Of a stretch of DNA of 64,000 nt, positions 9,531-20,566 are shown one piece after another (position 1 is the stretch's first letter; every line of letters starts with the position of its first letter). This stretch comes from Rhodocollybia butyracea. Taxonomy: Eukaryota; Basidiomycota; Agaricomycetes; Agaricales; Omphalotaceae. The translations under genes and the position numbers were made by a program. A model generated the notes under the pieces. The model searched no databases. It was not told the DNA's origin and saw only the letters and a program-made list of their open reading frames with translations. The stretch spans positions 1-64,000 of the forward strand of contig JADNRY010000093.1 of NCBI GenBank assembly GCA_015501585.1. Direction: 5' to 3'.

Positions 9531-12307
9531 ACAATTTTTGCACAGTAGACTTGTAGACTATCTATGAGATTCATTAGCACACGCAAAATTACCTAGGTAT
9601 ACACGCACCTAGTGATGTTTCTCCTCCGGTTTCTGATGACTACCAAGATATACGTTATCCGCAAGGACATACACTGTAAAAGCAACATTGGCTATTCCAA
9701 ATCCAGGTTAGTTTTAGGATAGGTTTATTAAAACAGAGTGCGAGGGATGGTTGTTCTTGGGAAGACAGGCAATTTTCTTCTTAAGGCATTGAGCTTGGGC
9801 CAACAATCTCTATATAGAGGTGGGTTTGACATCCTGGATGTGATAAGCGTAACTTAAGGAATTATGCAGAGCAGAGGAATAGCAGAGCAGTTTCTGCGGC
9901 CCAGGACTTGCCATCACCGTGCAACTATCACAGCAACCTCCACGTCAAGCCACCGATTCAACAGCTCTATGAGCCCCTCAACAAGAAATGAGTGCTCAGT
10001 ACTCAAGTATTCCAGCTCAAGCTCAAGTGCGTGGCCAAACCTATCCTGAGAGCCATGATTCTCGTGATGCTTGTTACAATTATCCTACCGCAGACCTCCT
10101 TCCCCGCCTCCTCATGATTACTATGTCTATGTATCCTCCTCCGATAGAGAAAGGGACCGCCTTGTACCCTCTACTTCCGCTGCTGTGTGCTGTAGTAGTA
10201 GGCGCTACATTGAAACAGCTTATCATACATCAGGAAACACTAAAATGATGCATATCCCTCACTGATGTGTCTGTAGCGTCCTGTACACCTCGTATCATGT
10301 GTATGCTTGGCTACTCTATCTGTATAGATCTGTACCCATATGTATCAGTATAAAAGATCTGTATCAGTGGCACTACACAGAGTTCTTCCAATTGATATAC
10401 CTCAGGGTGGCGAGTTGTACAATCTGTGCAACACTTACACTGGGCAAGGAGAGCAAAGAATTTCCCAGCACTGAGGTCAATTGGATTTTTTATGTACTTT
10501 GTAACTAATTTTCTCATGATCCTGCCAGCATGCAAGTCAATGAGCGATGTCTTTGCGCTCTGGTTCATGGATGCCGCTAACTTATGGCTAATGGCGGAAA
10601 GGACATGTCAGATGGCCGGCAGCCGGTGTCTGCCCTAAATCAAAAATTGCAAAATGATCATGCCATCATTTTAATTTTTTTTCAACTTTGTTTGTTTGTT
10701 CTCCACTCATCGCTGGGTGCTCCCAAGGCTTTCTCGCTGTTGTCTTCAAACTTTTTACAAGTCGCTTTGGTTGCTCTTGGCCTCAAGGTTTCTTACAGCG
10801 AAAGCACTCAAGTTGTAACTTCATCTCACTGCTCTGCTTGACCTATCTTTATTTTTCCCGCTTTGTGGACATGGACACTCTCAAGATGATATGAATAGGC
10901 CAACAAACCTGGAAACACATTGTTATGGTCCACAGTGGAATCCGCTCAACAAGATCTGTCATGTAGTAATAGTGCGTTGAAAGGCATGGGTGTCGAAAAG
11001 GCTGATATGGTAAGTTTTGTTCTTTTTTCTTCGTTGTGAATTTCATTGAACCGTTATCAGCCACAACTGTTCTCCTCATATGTGCGTGTATTGTGCAAAT
11101 TGCAGGACATACTACATGACTTTTCTGTAGCGTCGCTTTCAAATTCCCACTTTTTCTCAGCGTTTGCTACAAGGTATGTGGTTGACTATCTTTCGCTTTA
11201 CTCTATCTAATGTCTCAATAGTATGTCTACTTAGTACTTCCCTTTCTTCATCCATTTGTCAGATGGGCTCGTTACTCATTACCTATACTATCTTTTTGTT
11301 TCGCTACATTTTTTACTTGAATTAAGTACTTGTAGTATGTAGCTACTTTAATGAATCACTTATCTCGCTTTCCTTTGTTGAACCTGAGGTGTTTTAATTG
11401 TATAATAAGCTAGAGCTGACTAGTACTGGCTGAAAGGAGCACTACAAAGCGCTATGGAGAGATACAGTAGCTGTACAGTACTGATACAATGCCCTTAGTG
11501 AGGGTATACAGACAATACAGACAATACGGAGTGATACAGTATAATACATACATAGGGACATGTGTACAGGTATACAATTGATACATATGATGCGAACATG
11601 ATTGTATAACTGTCATTTTTTCCTGATGTAGCTCTCCACCATCTCTCCCTATGCTGCCTACAATTGTTATGATCGCCATGACCATGATTGAAAACATTCT
11701 CATGCCGCCACTAGCTACGTGCCTCTATTTCCCTCCTGTGATGGTTGGAAGACCTTGGATGCCTCCCAAGTATCATGAAGATCCCCCTCCAATCCTTTCT
11801 AGACTGTCATCTGAGTGACTATGATTACTATGGCCATGCTAACTCCTCCTTGCTATGCAGACTATCCTGCTTGTGTTGCCCCTGTTCCTCAAAGTGAAGT
11901 TTGTGTTCATCCCACTAAGATTCCAGTAGGCATTCTGCAATTCCCCCTCTTTGTTTGCCGTATTACTAAAAACCCTTCAGGTCCCAATGGAAGCTATGCA
12001 AGCACTCCTCCTGAGCCTTCTCCGCGCTAGCAGGCAGCAGAGCTTTACAGAAGACCATAATCCTAGTCTTCATCTTCAAAAAATTGTGAAGCATCATAGT
12101 GCCTCCATTGTCATCCTGGGATAGATTCGGTGATTTCAACCACTTTGCAAAGTTCATCTGCCTGTCTTAAGAATTGCATCACCAGTAAAAAGCCAAGGGA
12201 GTGATCAAAGGGTCTCAAGTCATGCTAAAACATATTTCAGACTTGGCATGGCTATTGCAGTAGTCGTCTGGAGGAAAAAGAGGGAACAGTACTTATTGTC
12301 ATTGAAG
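9531..12307. other. Long gene-poor stretch with short-repeat and AT-rich DNA
   Basis: I see no gene with a supported exon structure. Contents: a Pro/Tyr-rich fragment at 9985-10250 (related to 26749-26995), pyrimidine-rich DNA at 11160-11350, and short direct repeats of the ACAGACAATAC type at 11505-11535. An ORF at 11815-12030 has no recognisable features. It probably consists of worn repeats joining units 1 and 2. Confidence 0.4.
9985..10250 (+). pseudogene. Pro/Tyr-rich gene fragment, related to 26749-26995
   Basis: The two copies share GAGTACTCAAG (with a change), the TATCCTGAG stretch and a translated core PPSPPP.DYYV. One reading here is LSYRRPPSPPPHDYYVYVS; in the other copy it is YPPRDGPPSPPPGDYYVPA. 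Both are open for only a short distance. I do not recognise the parent gene. Confidence 0.4.
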
Positions 12308-12391
12308 TGACCACCGCAGGACTTGAACCTGCAACCTTTTGGTACCATTCAGCAATTGAAGCCAAACGCGCTACCATTGCGCCAGGTAGCC
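12308..12391 (-). tRNA. tRNA-Arg copy with anticodon changed to UCA (UGA-reading type) or tRNA pseudogene
   Basis: This is identical to 83-166 except at three positions. One change is in the 12-nt intron. One is in the T loop (TTCGAGT to TTCAAGT), still within the B-box consensus. One is at anticodon position 36, giving TCA instead of TCG. All stems remain perfectly paired. If transcribed and spliced like its sister, it would read the stop codon UGA with an Arg-type body. Both C-to-T changes are at TCG on the plus strand, the same signature seen in nearby transposons, so simple decay is the more cautious reading. Confidence 0.65.
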
Positions 12392-12447
12392 CTGCTTATC
12401 TGGAGGGGACAGTTGTCCCAATCGGATGCATAATGCACAATTGTTGA

Positions 12448-13091
12448 TAGAGATGTCCATGAGTCCGGATCCAAGTATACTTGGATCCAGAGCGCAAGTA
12501 CTTGTGGCCTAAAAGGCCTGGCTTGTGACCTGTGGTTGACTCATGGGAAACAGGTCACTGACTCGCAAGTATTAGCAGGTACTTGTGATTCATCTAATAA
12601 ACAAGTGTTACAGAAGTATTTACCATTCCTTACTTGCATAAATTGATTGTACAGTATATAATGCTAACAAAACCATGTACTTAACTTGTTTACAACAATT
12701 TCATACTATGTTATGAAGTAAATATGTACTCACATCTAAGTTTTGAGTTGTAGACAGCTCACGGCGTTTAGGCGCTAATTTAAGCGCCTAAACGCCGTGA
12801 GCTGTCTACAACCTAATATCTGTGTGCCAGCACTCAACAACTTATATAGTAGTAAGTATGATATTATTGACCAATGTAAGTTGTAATTATTACTCAAGTT
12901 GCACTGAAAATACATGTATACTATGCCTTGCACAAGTCACAAGTACTTGCAAGTACTTGCAAAGTCTCAGAAACCTTGACTTGTGACCCATGGGAAACGG
13001 GTCTTGGGATCCGCAAGTCACATACTTGCGAGTTTTCCCACGGATCTTACCTGCAAGTACTTGTTGAGACTTGGACTCGTGGACATCTCTA
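12448..13091. mobile_element. hAT-like MITE, TIR TAGAGATGTCC, with internal hairpin
   Basis: It starts TAGAGATGTCCATGAGTCC and ends GGACTCGTGGACATCTCTA. It is flanked by a perfect 8-bp duplication ATTGTTGA (12440-12447 and 13092-13099), diagnostic of hAT. Subterminal regions are dense in CAAGTACTTG palindromes. The middle holds a perfect 29-bp-arm hairpin. There is no ORF of note. A truncated relative is at 38474-39083. Confidence 0.88.
12748..12811. repeat. Perfect 29-bp-arm hairpin in the hAT-like MITE
   Basis: The left arm starts TTGTAGACAGCTCACGGCG, the loop is AATTTA, and the right arm is the exact inverse. The relative at about 38787-38850 has the same structure but with several mismatches. 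It could be a nested mini-foldback or a functional stem of the element. Confidence 0.9.
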
Positions 13092-13316
13092 ATTGTTGAC
13101 TTTGGTGGCAGAAAAGCTAATAAGTATCATGAAGGCATAGAGGTGCAACTTTGGGTTATCGCATTGCAATTGACAAGGGCTAAGCTCAGATGAATAATGT
13201 CACTGATGACTGTTGGCTGGGACTGGCCGACTTCACTGTTCTCGATTGCCCTGGCATGCTGTTCTATCTCATGTATCATGTATGTAGAATTGTTATATGG
13301 TGGGATTTGTCGGTTG

Positions 13317-13583
13317 TGTAGACAAGATAAAACTCAGTTGAACGTGACGGTACAACTACTACTATACCTGTAGACAAGATAAACTAAGTAGGTATCAATA
13401 AGTATACAGTACACAAGATAGAAAGAGAACTCACACTCAGTTGAACGTGACGGTACAACTGAGGGAGGAAGAAATGTGTAAAGTAGGTGATATACTGCGG
13501 GTCTCATATGTAAGCAGAATGGAAGCATAAGTAATGTCTATAATCAGTAAGGCAAAGTGTACCGTATGGAGTACTACTCAACA
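13317..13583 (-). repeat. Copia 3' LTR
   Basis: Begins TGTAGACAAGATAAAACTCA and ends ACTCAACA on the plus strand. It contains two internal copies of CACTCAGTTGAACGTGACGG-like sequence and two of TGTAGACAAGATAAA. Confidence 0.92.
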
Positions 13584-14475
13584 CCCCCCCTACTCCATAC
13601 GATCCAAGCCTAATCTGCTCACCAACTTCAAATGTATCGGCCCCGCTAGAGCTTTAGTAAATAAATTGCCCAAATTATCTGGTGAGCAGACATCTTTTAT
13701 GACAATGTCACCGTTAGCTACCTTTTCCCTGATATGGTGGTGCCTAATGTCGATATGCTTTGCAAGAGCATGACACCCTGCATGCTCGGCTAAGCTATTT
13801 GCACCTTCACTATCTCCAAAGAGCTCAACAGGCCCCTGCTGTTCCAAGTCTACTTCTGAAAGGAAAGATGACATCCAGACAACTTGCTGACTAGCCCTTG
13901 CTAACGCGACATATTCTGCCTCGACAGTAGAAGTAGCAACTGTAGCTTGCCGTTTAGAGCTCCATGAAACTGGTGCCCCAGCCATCAAGAACACATGGCC
14001 TGATGTTGAGCACCTCGTTTCCAGACATTGGGCGTAATCCGAGTCCACAAAACCTGATGGCTTAAGACCAGATCCAGGCTTATTAGACATTGATTCATTG
14101 GTAGGCCTAACATAGGTAATATCATAGAAAATTGACCAGATAATATATCTGGTGAGCCACTCCACCAGTTCCCAATGTTGTCGACCCGGGTTGAGCTGAT
14201 AACATGCAAGAAGATTCGTCGTGAAAGCCATATCTGGTCTTGTAAGACCAGAACCCCATTGTACGGATCCGACAAATTCTTTGTAAGGTTTCCCAGACAT
14301 GAAGATACATTCTTCTTTTGGTAATGAATTTGGTGCATTTACCACCTGAACGCCTGGTGGGAGAGGTGTTTTATGAGGGGTGACATTTTGCAAGTTAAAG
14401 TGTTCAAGCATTCTCTTGAAGTAGAGCCTCTGAGAAATGGTAATAGAGCCGGTAATAGGATTTTGACAGATGGTC
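13584..14475 (-). pseudogene. Copia polyprotein, end of RT and RNase H
   Basis: The long frame 14411-13590 begins at LEHFNL, the segment after ISQRLYFKRM. It contains the GSVQWGSGLTRPDMAF region and RNase H with its acidic residues in GFVDSDYA, TVEAEYVALA and LFGDSEGAN, then the terminal HIDIRHHHIREKV segment. The piece upstream of the foldback insertion continues at 19207. On its own this part is open and well conserved. Confidence 0.9.
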
Positions 14476-14819
14476 CAGTGCAGTCAACCACTTTTTCCTT
14501 CTTGTTAGTCTACATTTTTGTGCCAATGACCTGACTAAAAAGAAGGAATGTCCTAGGGTAGATTAGGACATGATCTGAGATGGGTTGGGGCATGCCCTGG
14601 GGTGAGTTAGAGCATGCCCAGTGAGGGTACAGAGATGAAGCATGCTCTGGGAGCATGAGGAATGACCTTAGGGCCTGGTAAGAAAATTGGGCAAGCTGAA
14701 GGGGCATAGGATGGAGTGACTGGGAGAGGCAAAAGCATAACATTATGGGGAGTGCAAAGTCAGGCAAAGCAATGTAGGTACAAGGAGGACATAAAGGCTG
14801 TGGTGTCTTAGGCTTGTTA

Positions 14820-15385
14820 AGACATGTCCAGGGTGCATTGGGCCATGTTCTAGGCAGAGTAGGACATGTCCTAGGTGGATTAGGACATGTCCTAGGTCAG
14901 GTAGGACATGTCCTAGGTGGAGTAGAACATGGCCTAGATGGAGTAGGTCATGTCCTAGGTCAGGTAGGTCATGTCCTAGGTGGAGTAGGACATGTCCTAG
15001 GTGGAGTAGGACATGTCCTAGGTGGAGTAGGACATGTCCTAGATGGAGTAGGTCATGTCCTAGATGGAGTAGGTCATGTCCTAGATCAGGTAGGACATGT
15101 CCTAGGTGGAGTAGGACATGTCCTAGGTGGAGTAGGTCATGTCCTAGATGGAGTAGGTCATGTCCTAGGTAGGGTAGGTCATGTCCTAGGTGAAGTAGGT
15201 CATGTCCTAGGCAGAGTAGGTCATGTCCTAGGTAGGGTAGGTCATGTCCTAGGCAGAGTAAGACATGTCCTAGGTAGGGTTGGACATGTAGGACATGTCC
15301 TAGGCAGGGTAGGACATGTCCTAGGTGGAGTAGGTCATGTCCTAGGCAGAGTAGGACATGTCCTAGTTTGGTTAGGATATGCCTT
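14820..15385 (+). repeat. Minisatellite of 21-bp palindromic units, left arm
   Basis: About 27 units of the type TAGGACATGTCCTAGGTGGAG occur, varying to TAGGTCATG and GGCAGAG/GGTAGGG. Each contains the palindromes AGGACATGTCCT and CCTAGG. Because the unit is 21 bp, it leaves all frames open as a 7-residue repeat. I regard that as a by-product, not a protein. Confidence 0.92.
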
Positions 15386-16041
15386 GGTCCAAGTGAGTTT
15401 TTTATTACTAGATTAGGAAATTGTAATAATTACTATATTTGGCAATTTTATTTGTATGAGGCCAAAGCTGTTTTTATTTCCAAATTAGGCAATTTTATTT
15501 GAATAGGATTTTATTCCTTAATTAGGCAATTTTGATATTTTTGCAGTGGATGAGGTTAAAGCTGTTTTCATTGCCTAATTAAGAAATGACAAATCTCTTG
15601 CAGTGGATGAGGTCAAAGCTGTTTTCACTGCTTGATTGGGAAATGACCTAACTCAAGACAAAAACTGTTTGCACCCTTTCCATGAGGGTGATGACTTGTA
15701 CTAGATATCCAGATCTCCTTTCCATACATAGAACAGATTGCTCATCCAAAATGAAGCCAATCCTGTGGTGGGAAGGGGTTGGATTGCAAAATATTTTTTG
15801 GATGACCTTTGATTGTAGTGGATGAGGCCAAAGCTGTATGTCCATAAAAGGAAATCAATGAAAAGTGTTGAGTCTAAAGATTGCTTGATATAACATGCAG
15901 ATTGCAATGGATAAGGGTGATCCTTTTCATCCCCTGATGCCCTGATATGTTCTCTACCATTTCTGAGTCTCAGATATACTTAGATGGCCCCTGGGAGATC
16001 AGTCTTCATTGATCTTTAAACTTTCCCATCAAAAACCCTCA

Positions 16042-16946
16042 CTTGTGAGTGTGGGCCATCGCGCCAAGCGCGTGGCAGGTACGAGTCCTGTATCTACTAG
16101 TTCATTGCAAATCAAGTTGGCATGAGCATACTGGTGGAATTTCACAAGTAAGCTTCCAGAAGGGCCCCTTCTACCAGTGCAACTGCACGGTCAGGATCAA
16201 TCTGGATGGCTGTGAGACTACTTATTCGGTCAGAGGTATGTGTAATGAGATACAGTCTGGACAAGTGTTTATCCAAGAACTCTATACAGCCTGTGTTGAA
16301 ACCCTTTAAAGTCTATTTTCCAACTCAGTGAGGATAGCAATGAGCAATGAGCTATCCTCAATTTGTTCTTTGTTGACTTGTCAATTGGAATAGAAACATT
16401 ACGGCGCGTACTAGCCCATTGATCCTCTGCATCCGCATGGATAGAAAGTTATGCTTCCAGCAGCACACACAAGGCGCGCCTTTTCTCATTGAATTTCCTT
16501 ACCAAATACACGACTTGGAAAACTTGTTCTATCAGACTTGTGTACTTTATCAATCTTTATCACACATCATAAAGAAATTGGAAGTCGTAAGAAGCTTGAA
16601 GTACAAAAATAACAGTCTGAACAAATCATAGAACTGAATGCTTGTTTTAGCTGGAAAACACCCATTTGAGCTTGTTTCTGCCCGTTTCTGCCCGATCCTA
16701 CCCGTTTCCGCCTAGTCAAAGTTCAATGGGGTTGAGGAGCTGTACAAAAATTGGTATAGGAATGGGCAAATTGAAACCGAGTGAGCAACCCGAGGTCACA
16801 TGTCAAACACTTTGACATCCCAAATATATTGAAACTAATCTCCTTATTGGGTCAACCCGATTTAGACAAAAGGAAGCCTAATTCGGATAAATTCCCACGT
16901 GAAACCAGCCATAAGGACGAGCCTTCATTACATTCAGGACTCGTAA
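16042..16946. mobile_element. About 905-bp insertion in the left arm of the foldback element
   Basis: The right arm runs CCCTCA directly into TTTTTTCG (inverse of 17590-17610). The left arm has about 905 bp between these. The insert begins CTTGTGAGTGTGGGCC and has, 40 nt in, GGCAGGTACGAGTCCTG, which resembles a pol III B box (GGTTCGANTCC), so a SINE-like origin is possible. No clear target duplication or poly(A) tail is visible. Confidence 0.6.
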
Positions 16947-18236
16947 TTTTTTCGAAATTAGAGGATAAGTATCAGAGTATCCAGGGAAGGGGGGGCCACA
17001 GGCTTCTATGGAACTTTACCCTGGTATGATAAGTACATTTTGAGCACTCAGGAGTAGCATATACTGTCCTGAGGTAGTGGGTATTGACTGATCTCTGTAT
17101 ATGTGTGCATAAATTTCGCTTTTTTGACCATCAAATCATTAATAGGGGAAGTTGGGTTCAAAATTGAGGAGTAGTGTCCCAGGACATGATATAACATATC
17201 TATGACACGATATTCTTACTATATGATGTTCAAGATATGATGATAAGTTTGACACCACTATCAGACACTTAAGAACCCAGGGCTACTGGTACATGAGGGT
17301 AAGAGAAGGGTAGGTCAAGGAATGGTTCTGATATCAGTCTATATGATACTAGCATGCTATATGCGAAGATAGACAGTCTTCTCTGGCCTACAGCTGCCTC
17401 CAATAATGATTTAATGGTTGAAAAAGCGAAATTTATGCACACATATACAGAGATCAGTCAATACCCACTCCCTCAGGACAGTATATGCTACTCCTGAGTG
17501 CTCAAAATGTACTTATCATACCAGGGTAGAGTTCCATAGAAGCCTGTGGCCCCCCCTTCCCTGGATACTCTGATACTTATCCTCTAATTTCGAAAAAATG
17601 AGGGTTTTTGATGGGAAAGTTTAAAGATCAATGAAGACTGATCTCCCAGGGGCCATCTAAGTATATCTGAGACTCAGAAATGGTAGAGAACATATCAGGG
17701 CATCAGGGGATGAAAAGGATCACCCTTATCCATTGCAATCTGCATGTTATATCAAGCAATCTTTAGACTCAACACTTTTCATTGATTTCCTTTTATGGAC
17801 ATACAGCTTTGGCCTCATCCACTACAATCAAAGGTCATCCAAAAAATATTTTGCAATCCAACCCCTTCCCACCACAGGATTGGCTTCATTTTGGATGAGC
17901 AATCTGTTCTATGTATGGAAAGGAGATCTGGATATCTAGTACAAGTCATCACCCTCATGGAAAGGGTGCAAACAGTTTTTGTCTTGAGTTAGGTCATTTC
18001 CCAATCAAGCAGTGAAAACAGCTTTGACCTCATCCACTGCAAGAGATTTGTCATTTCTTAATTAGGCAATGAAAACAGCTTTAACCTCATCCACTGCAAA
18101 AATATCAAAATTGCCTAATTTGGAAATAAAAACAGCTTTGGCCTCATACAAATAAAATTGCCAAATATAGTAATTATTACAATTTCCTAATCTAGTAATA
18201 AAAAACTCACTTGGACCAAGGCATATCCTAACCAAA

Positions 18237-18850
18237 CTAGGACATGTCCTATCCTACCTATCCTACATGTCCAACCCTACCTAGGACATGACCTACCCCA
18301 TCTAGGACATGTCCTAGGTCAGGTAGGACATGCTAGGACATGTCCTACTTCACCTAGGACATAACCTACTCTGCCTAGGACATGACCTACTCCACCTGAG
18401 ACATGTCCTACCCTGCCTAGGACATGTCCTACTCCACCTAGGACATGACCTACTCCACCTGGGACATGTCCTACCTGACCTAGGACATGTCCTACCTGAC
18501 CTAGGACATGTCCTAATCCACCTAGGACATGTCCTACTTCACCTAGGACATGACCTACTCTGCCTAGGACATGACCTACTCCACCTAGGACATGTCCTAC
18601 CCTGCCTAGGACATGTCCTACTCCACCTAAGACATGTCCTACTCCACCTAGGAACATGTCCTACCTGACCTAGGACATGACCTACTGCATCTAGGACATG
18701 TTCTACTCCACCTAGGACATGTCCTACCTGACCTAGGACACATCCTAATCCACCTAGGACATGTCCTACCTGACCTAGGACACGTCCTAATCCACCTAGG
18801 ACATGTCCTACTCTGCCTAGGACATGGCCCAATGCACCCTGGACATGTCT
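18237..18850 (-). repeat. Minisatellite of 21-bp palindromic units, right arm
   Basis: Inverted counterpart of 14820-15385, with a different order and number of variant units. The copies have rearranged internally since the arms were identical, or expand and contract independently. Confidence 0.9.
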
Positions 18851-19206
18851 TAACAAACCTAAGACACCACAGCCTTTATGTCCTCCTTGTACCTACATTG
18901 CTTTGCCTGACTTTGCACTCCCCATAATGTTATGCTTTTGCCTCTCCCAGTCACTCCATCCTATGCCCCTTCAGCTTGCCCAATTTTCTTACCAGGCCCT
19001 AAGGTCATTCCTCATGCTCCCAGAGCATGCTTCATCTCTGTACCCTCACTGGGCATGCTCTAACTCACCCCAGGGCATGCCCCAACCCATCTCAGATCAT
19101 GTCCTAATCTACCCTAGGACATGTCCTAGGATATTCCTTCTTTTTAGTCAGGTCATTGGCACAAAAATGTAGACTAACAAGAAGGAAAATTTAGTTGCCT
19201 AAAGTG

Positions 19207-20219
19207 GATGGTCATCCCAAGTAGCATATCAGATAGGACTTCTGATGATTCCCACCTTTTACCCAGGTCAGCAATTGCCTTTGCTCAACTTTTGTCATTG
19301 GAAGAACCACCACAAACATTGTCTCCATAGGTACTCGTGATAGTGTAATCTGAGTTTGTACAATGATAGCGAATACAAGGGTCGACTCGTGAGGCAGAAT
19401 ACCCATCGGCTTCATAACTTGCTGCTAGAGTAGCTTGCCGGTCGGGGCTCCCCTGTTTAGTACCATAGATCAATAATCATGAGTACAAGCCTGAGTGATT
19501 CCAGATTCCATTCGTGCCACAGCTCCATAGGTCTTATCGTAGTCCATGCCATAAACCTGCATGAATCCTTGCGCTACCCATCTAGCTTTTCTCCTGAGTA
19601 CCTCTCCATTTGCTCCCCATTTAATCGTGTATGTCCATTGGCCACCTGTCAAGTTTGCACCCAGAGGAAGCTTGACTAGCTCCCAAACTCCTTTCTCCAC
19701 AAGCATGTTATATTCGGCTTCCATAGGAGTGAACCATAAATCAGCACGCTTCATTGCTTGATTATATGATGCCGGGATCCAATAATTTGTGTCAGTCGAT
19801 GCAAATGCCCACAGATTTTGCACAATGAGAGCCAGGGAGTTATGTTCAGTAGAAGCCTGGCTTGCCCAGGAGTGACCTTCCTTTCGAGCCTCAACTTCCC
19901 TTAACTCGTAAGAATCTGAATCCAATAGGTGTTTAGTAGGCTTGCATAACCTAGTTTCCCAGCATAATTGCAGCTGCGCAGATGGTGATGCAGAGGCTGG
20001 CGGTGCTGGGCTTGGAAAATCTGACGCTGGAGAATCTGGAGTAGCAGGAACATGGTGAGTATCAGGAGGAGTAGTTGGAGGAGACAGAGGCAGCGAAGTT
20101 GGAGCTATCCCCATTGATCCATCAAGACCATGATTGGGGTTGTCACCGACATCAACATCAACCAAGGGCCAAGCCACAATATGATCGGGTTCAGGCACAA
20201 CCGTTGAACATGTTCTCAT
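19207..20219 (-). pseudogene. Copia reverse transcriptase, degraded
   Basis: The frame 20219-19470 covers the linker and early RT (WIPASYNQAMK, WTYTIKWGANGEVLRRKARW, YDKTYGAVARMES). The catalytic middle up to SYEADGYSASRVDPCIRYH is deleted at about 19470-19500. The YxDD box reads YGDN in TSTYGDNVCGGSS. A TGA follows NDKS, then LGKRWESSEVLSDMLLGMTI leads to the foldback junction. This RT cannot be active. Confidence 0.88.
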
Positions 20220-20566
20220 TGGTTCTCCTTCTTTGAACTTTACATCTCTTCACTCTAGGAACTTGTTCCACTCTGGAATAAAAAGCCTAGAACCTCTTCT
20301 GCCCATATAACCAACTAAAATCCCTTCCACAGCTTGTCTGCCTAACTTTCCTTCTGTTCGATTACTCGGCAACGTTGCCCAACACCTATAGCCAAACGGC
20401 CGCAAGTGAGAAACATTGTGACGTCTCAATGACCACTGTTCAATTGGAATGTTGTTAGGATACCGAGCGGAAGGAATGAAGCAGTCGACATAGCAGAATG
20501 TAGCAGTGGCTTCAGGCCAAAAGGAATGAGAAAGGTTTGCCTCATCAAGTAGTGTTCTTGTTCCTT

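Larger units (their letters stand above)
14476..19206. mobile_element. 4.7-kb foldback (long-TIR) element nested in copia
   Basis: The outer ends are CAGTGCAGTCAACC and the inverse-like CCTAAAGTG, flanked by GATGGTC on both sides (14469-14475 and 19207-19213), which restores the copia RT reading when collapsed. The two arms (about 14476-17145, including a 905-bp insertion, and 17400-19206) are near-perfect inverted repeats of about 1.75 kb around a spacer of about 255 bp. Each arm holds a minisatellite of palindromic 21-mers. There is no transposase. The very long TIRs and 7-9 bp duplication fit a non-autonomous Mutator- or KDZ-like element; the superfamily is not proven. Confidence 0.85.

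Noticed and set aside
14510..14767. 85-codon ORF starting MPDFALPIML, duplicated at 18903-19172
   Set aside because: Its duplication follows only from the inverted arms of the foldback element. No family resemblance or codon conservation was seen.
14820..15385. CRISPR-like array
   Set aside because: Units are contiguous with no unique spacers; this is eukaryotic minisatellite DNA.
14814..15416. 200-codon open frame of GHVLGGV repeats (and its mirror frames at 18319-18856)
   Set aside because: It arises because the DNA repeat is 21 bp, leaving every frame without stops. The palindromic DNA unit and lack of non-repeat coding sequence argue against a protein.
15648..17992. Identical ORF pairs (MQSACYIKQS and MDIQLWPHPL)
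   Set aside because: They are the same arm DNA read twice in the inverted repeat, in overlapping frames; no independent support for coding.
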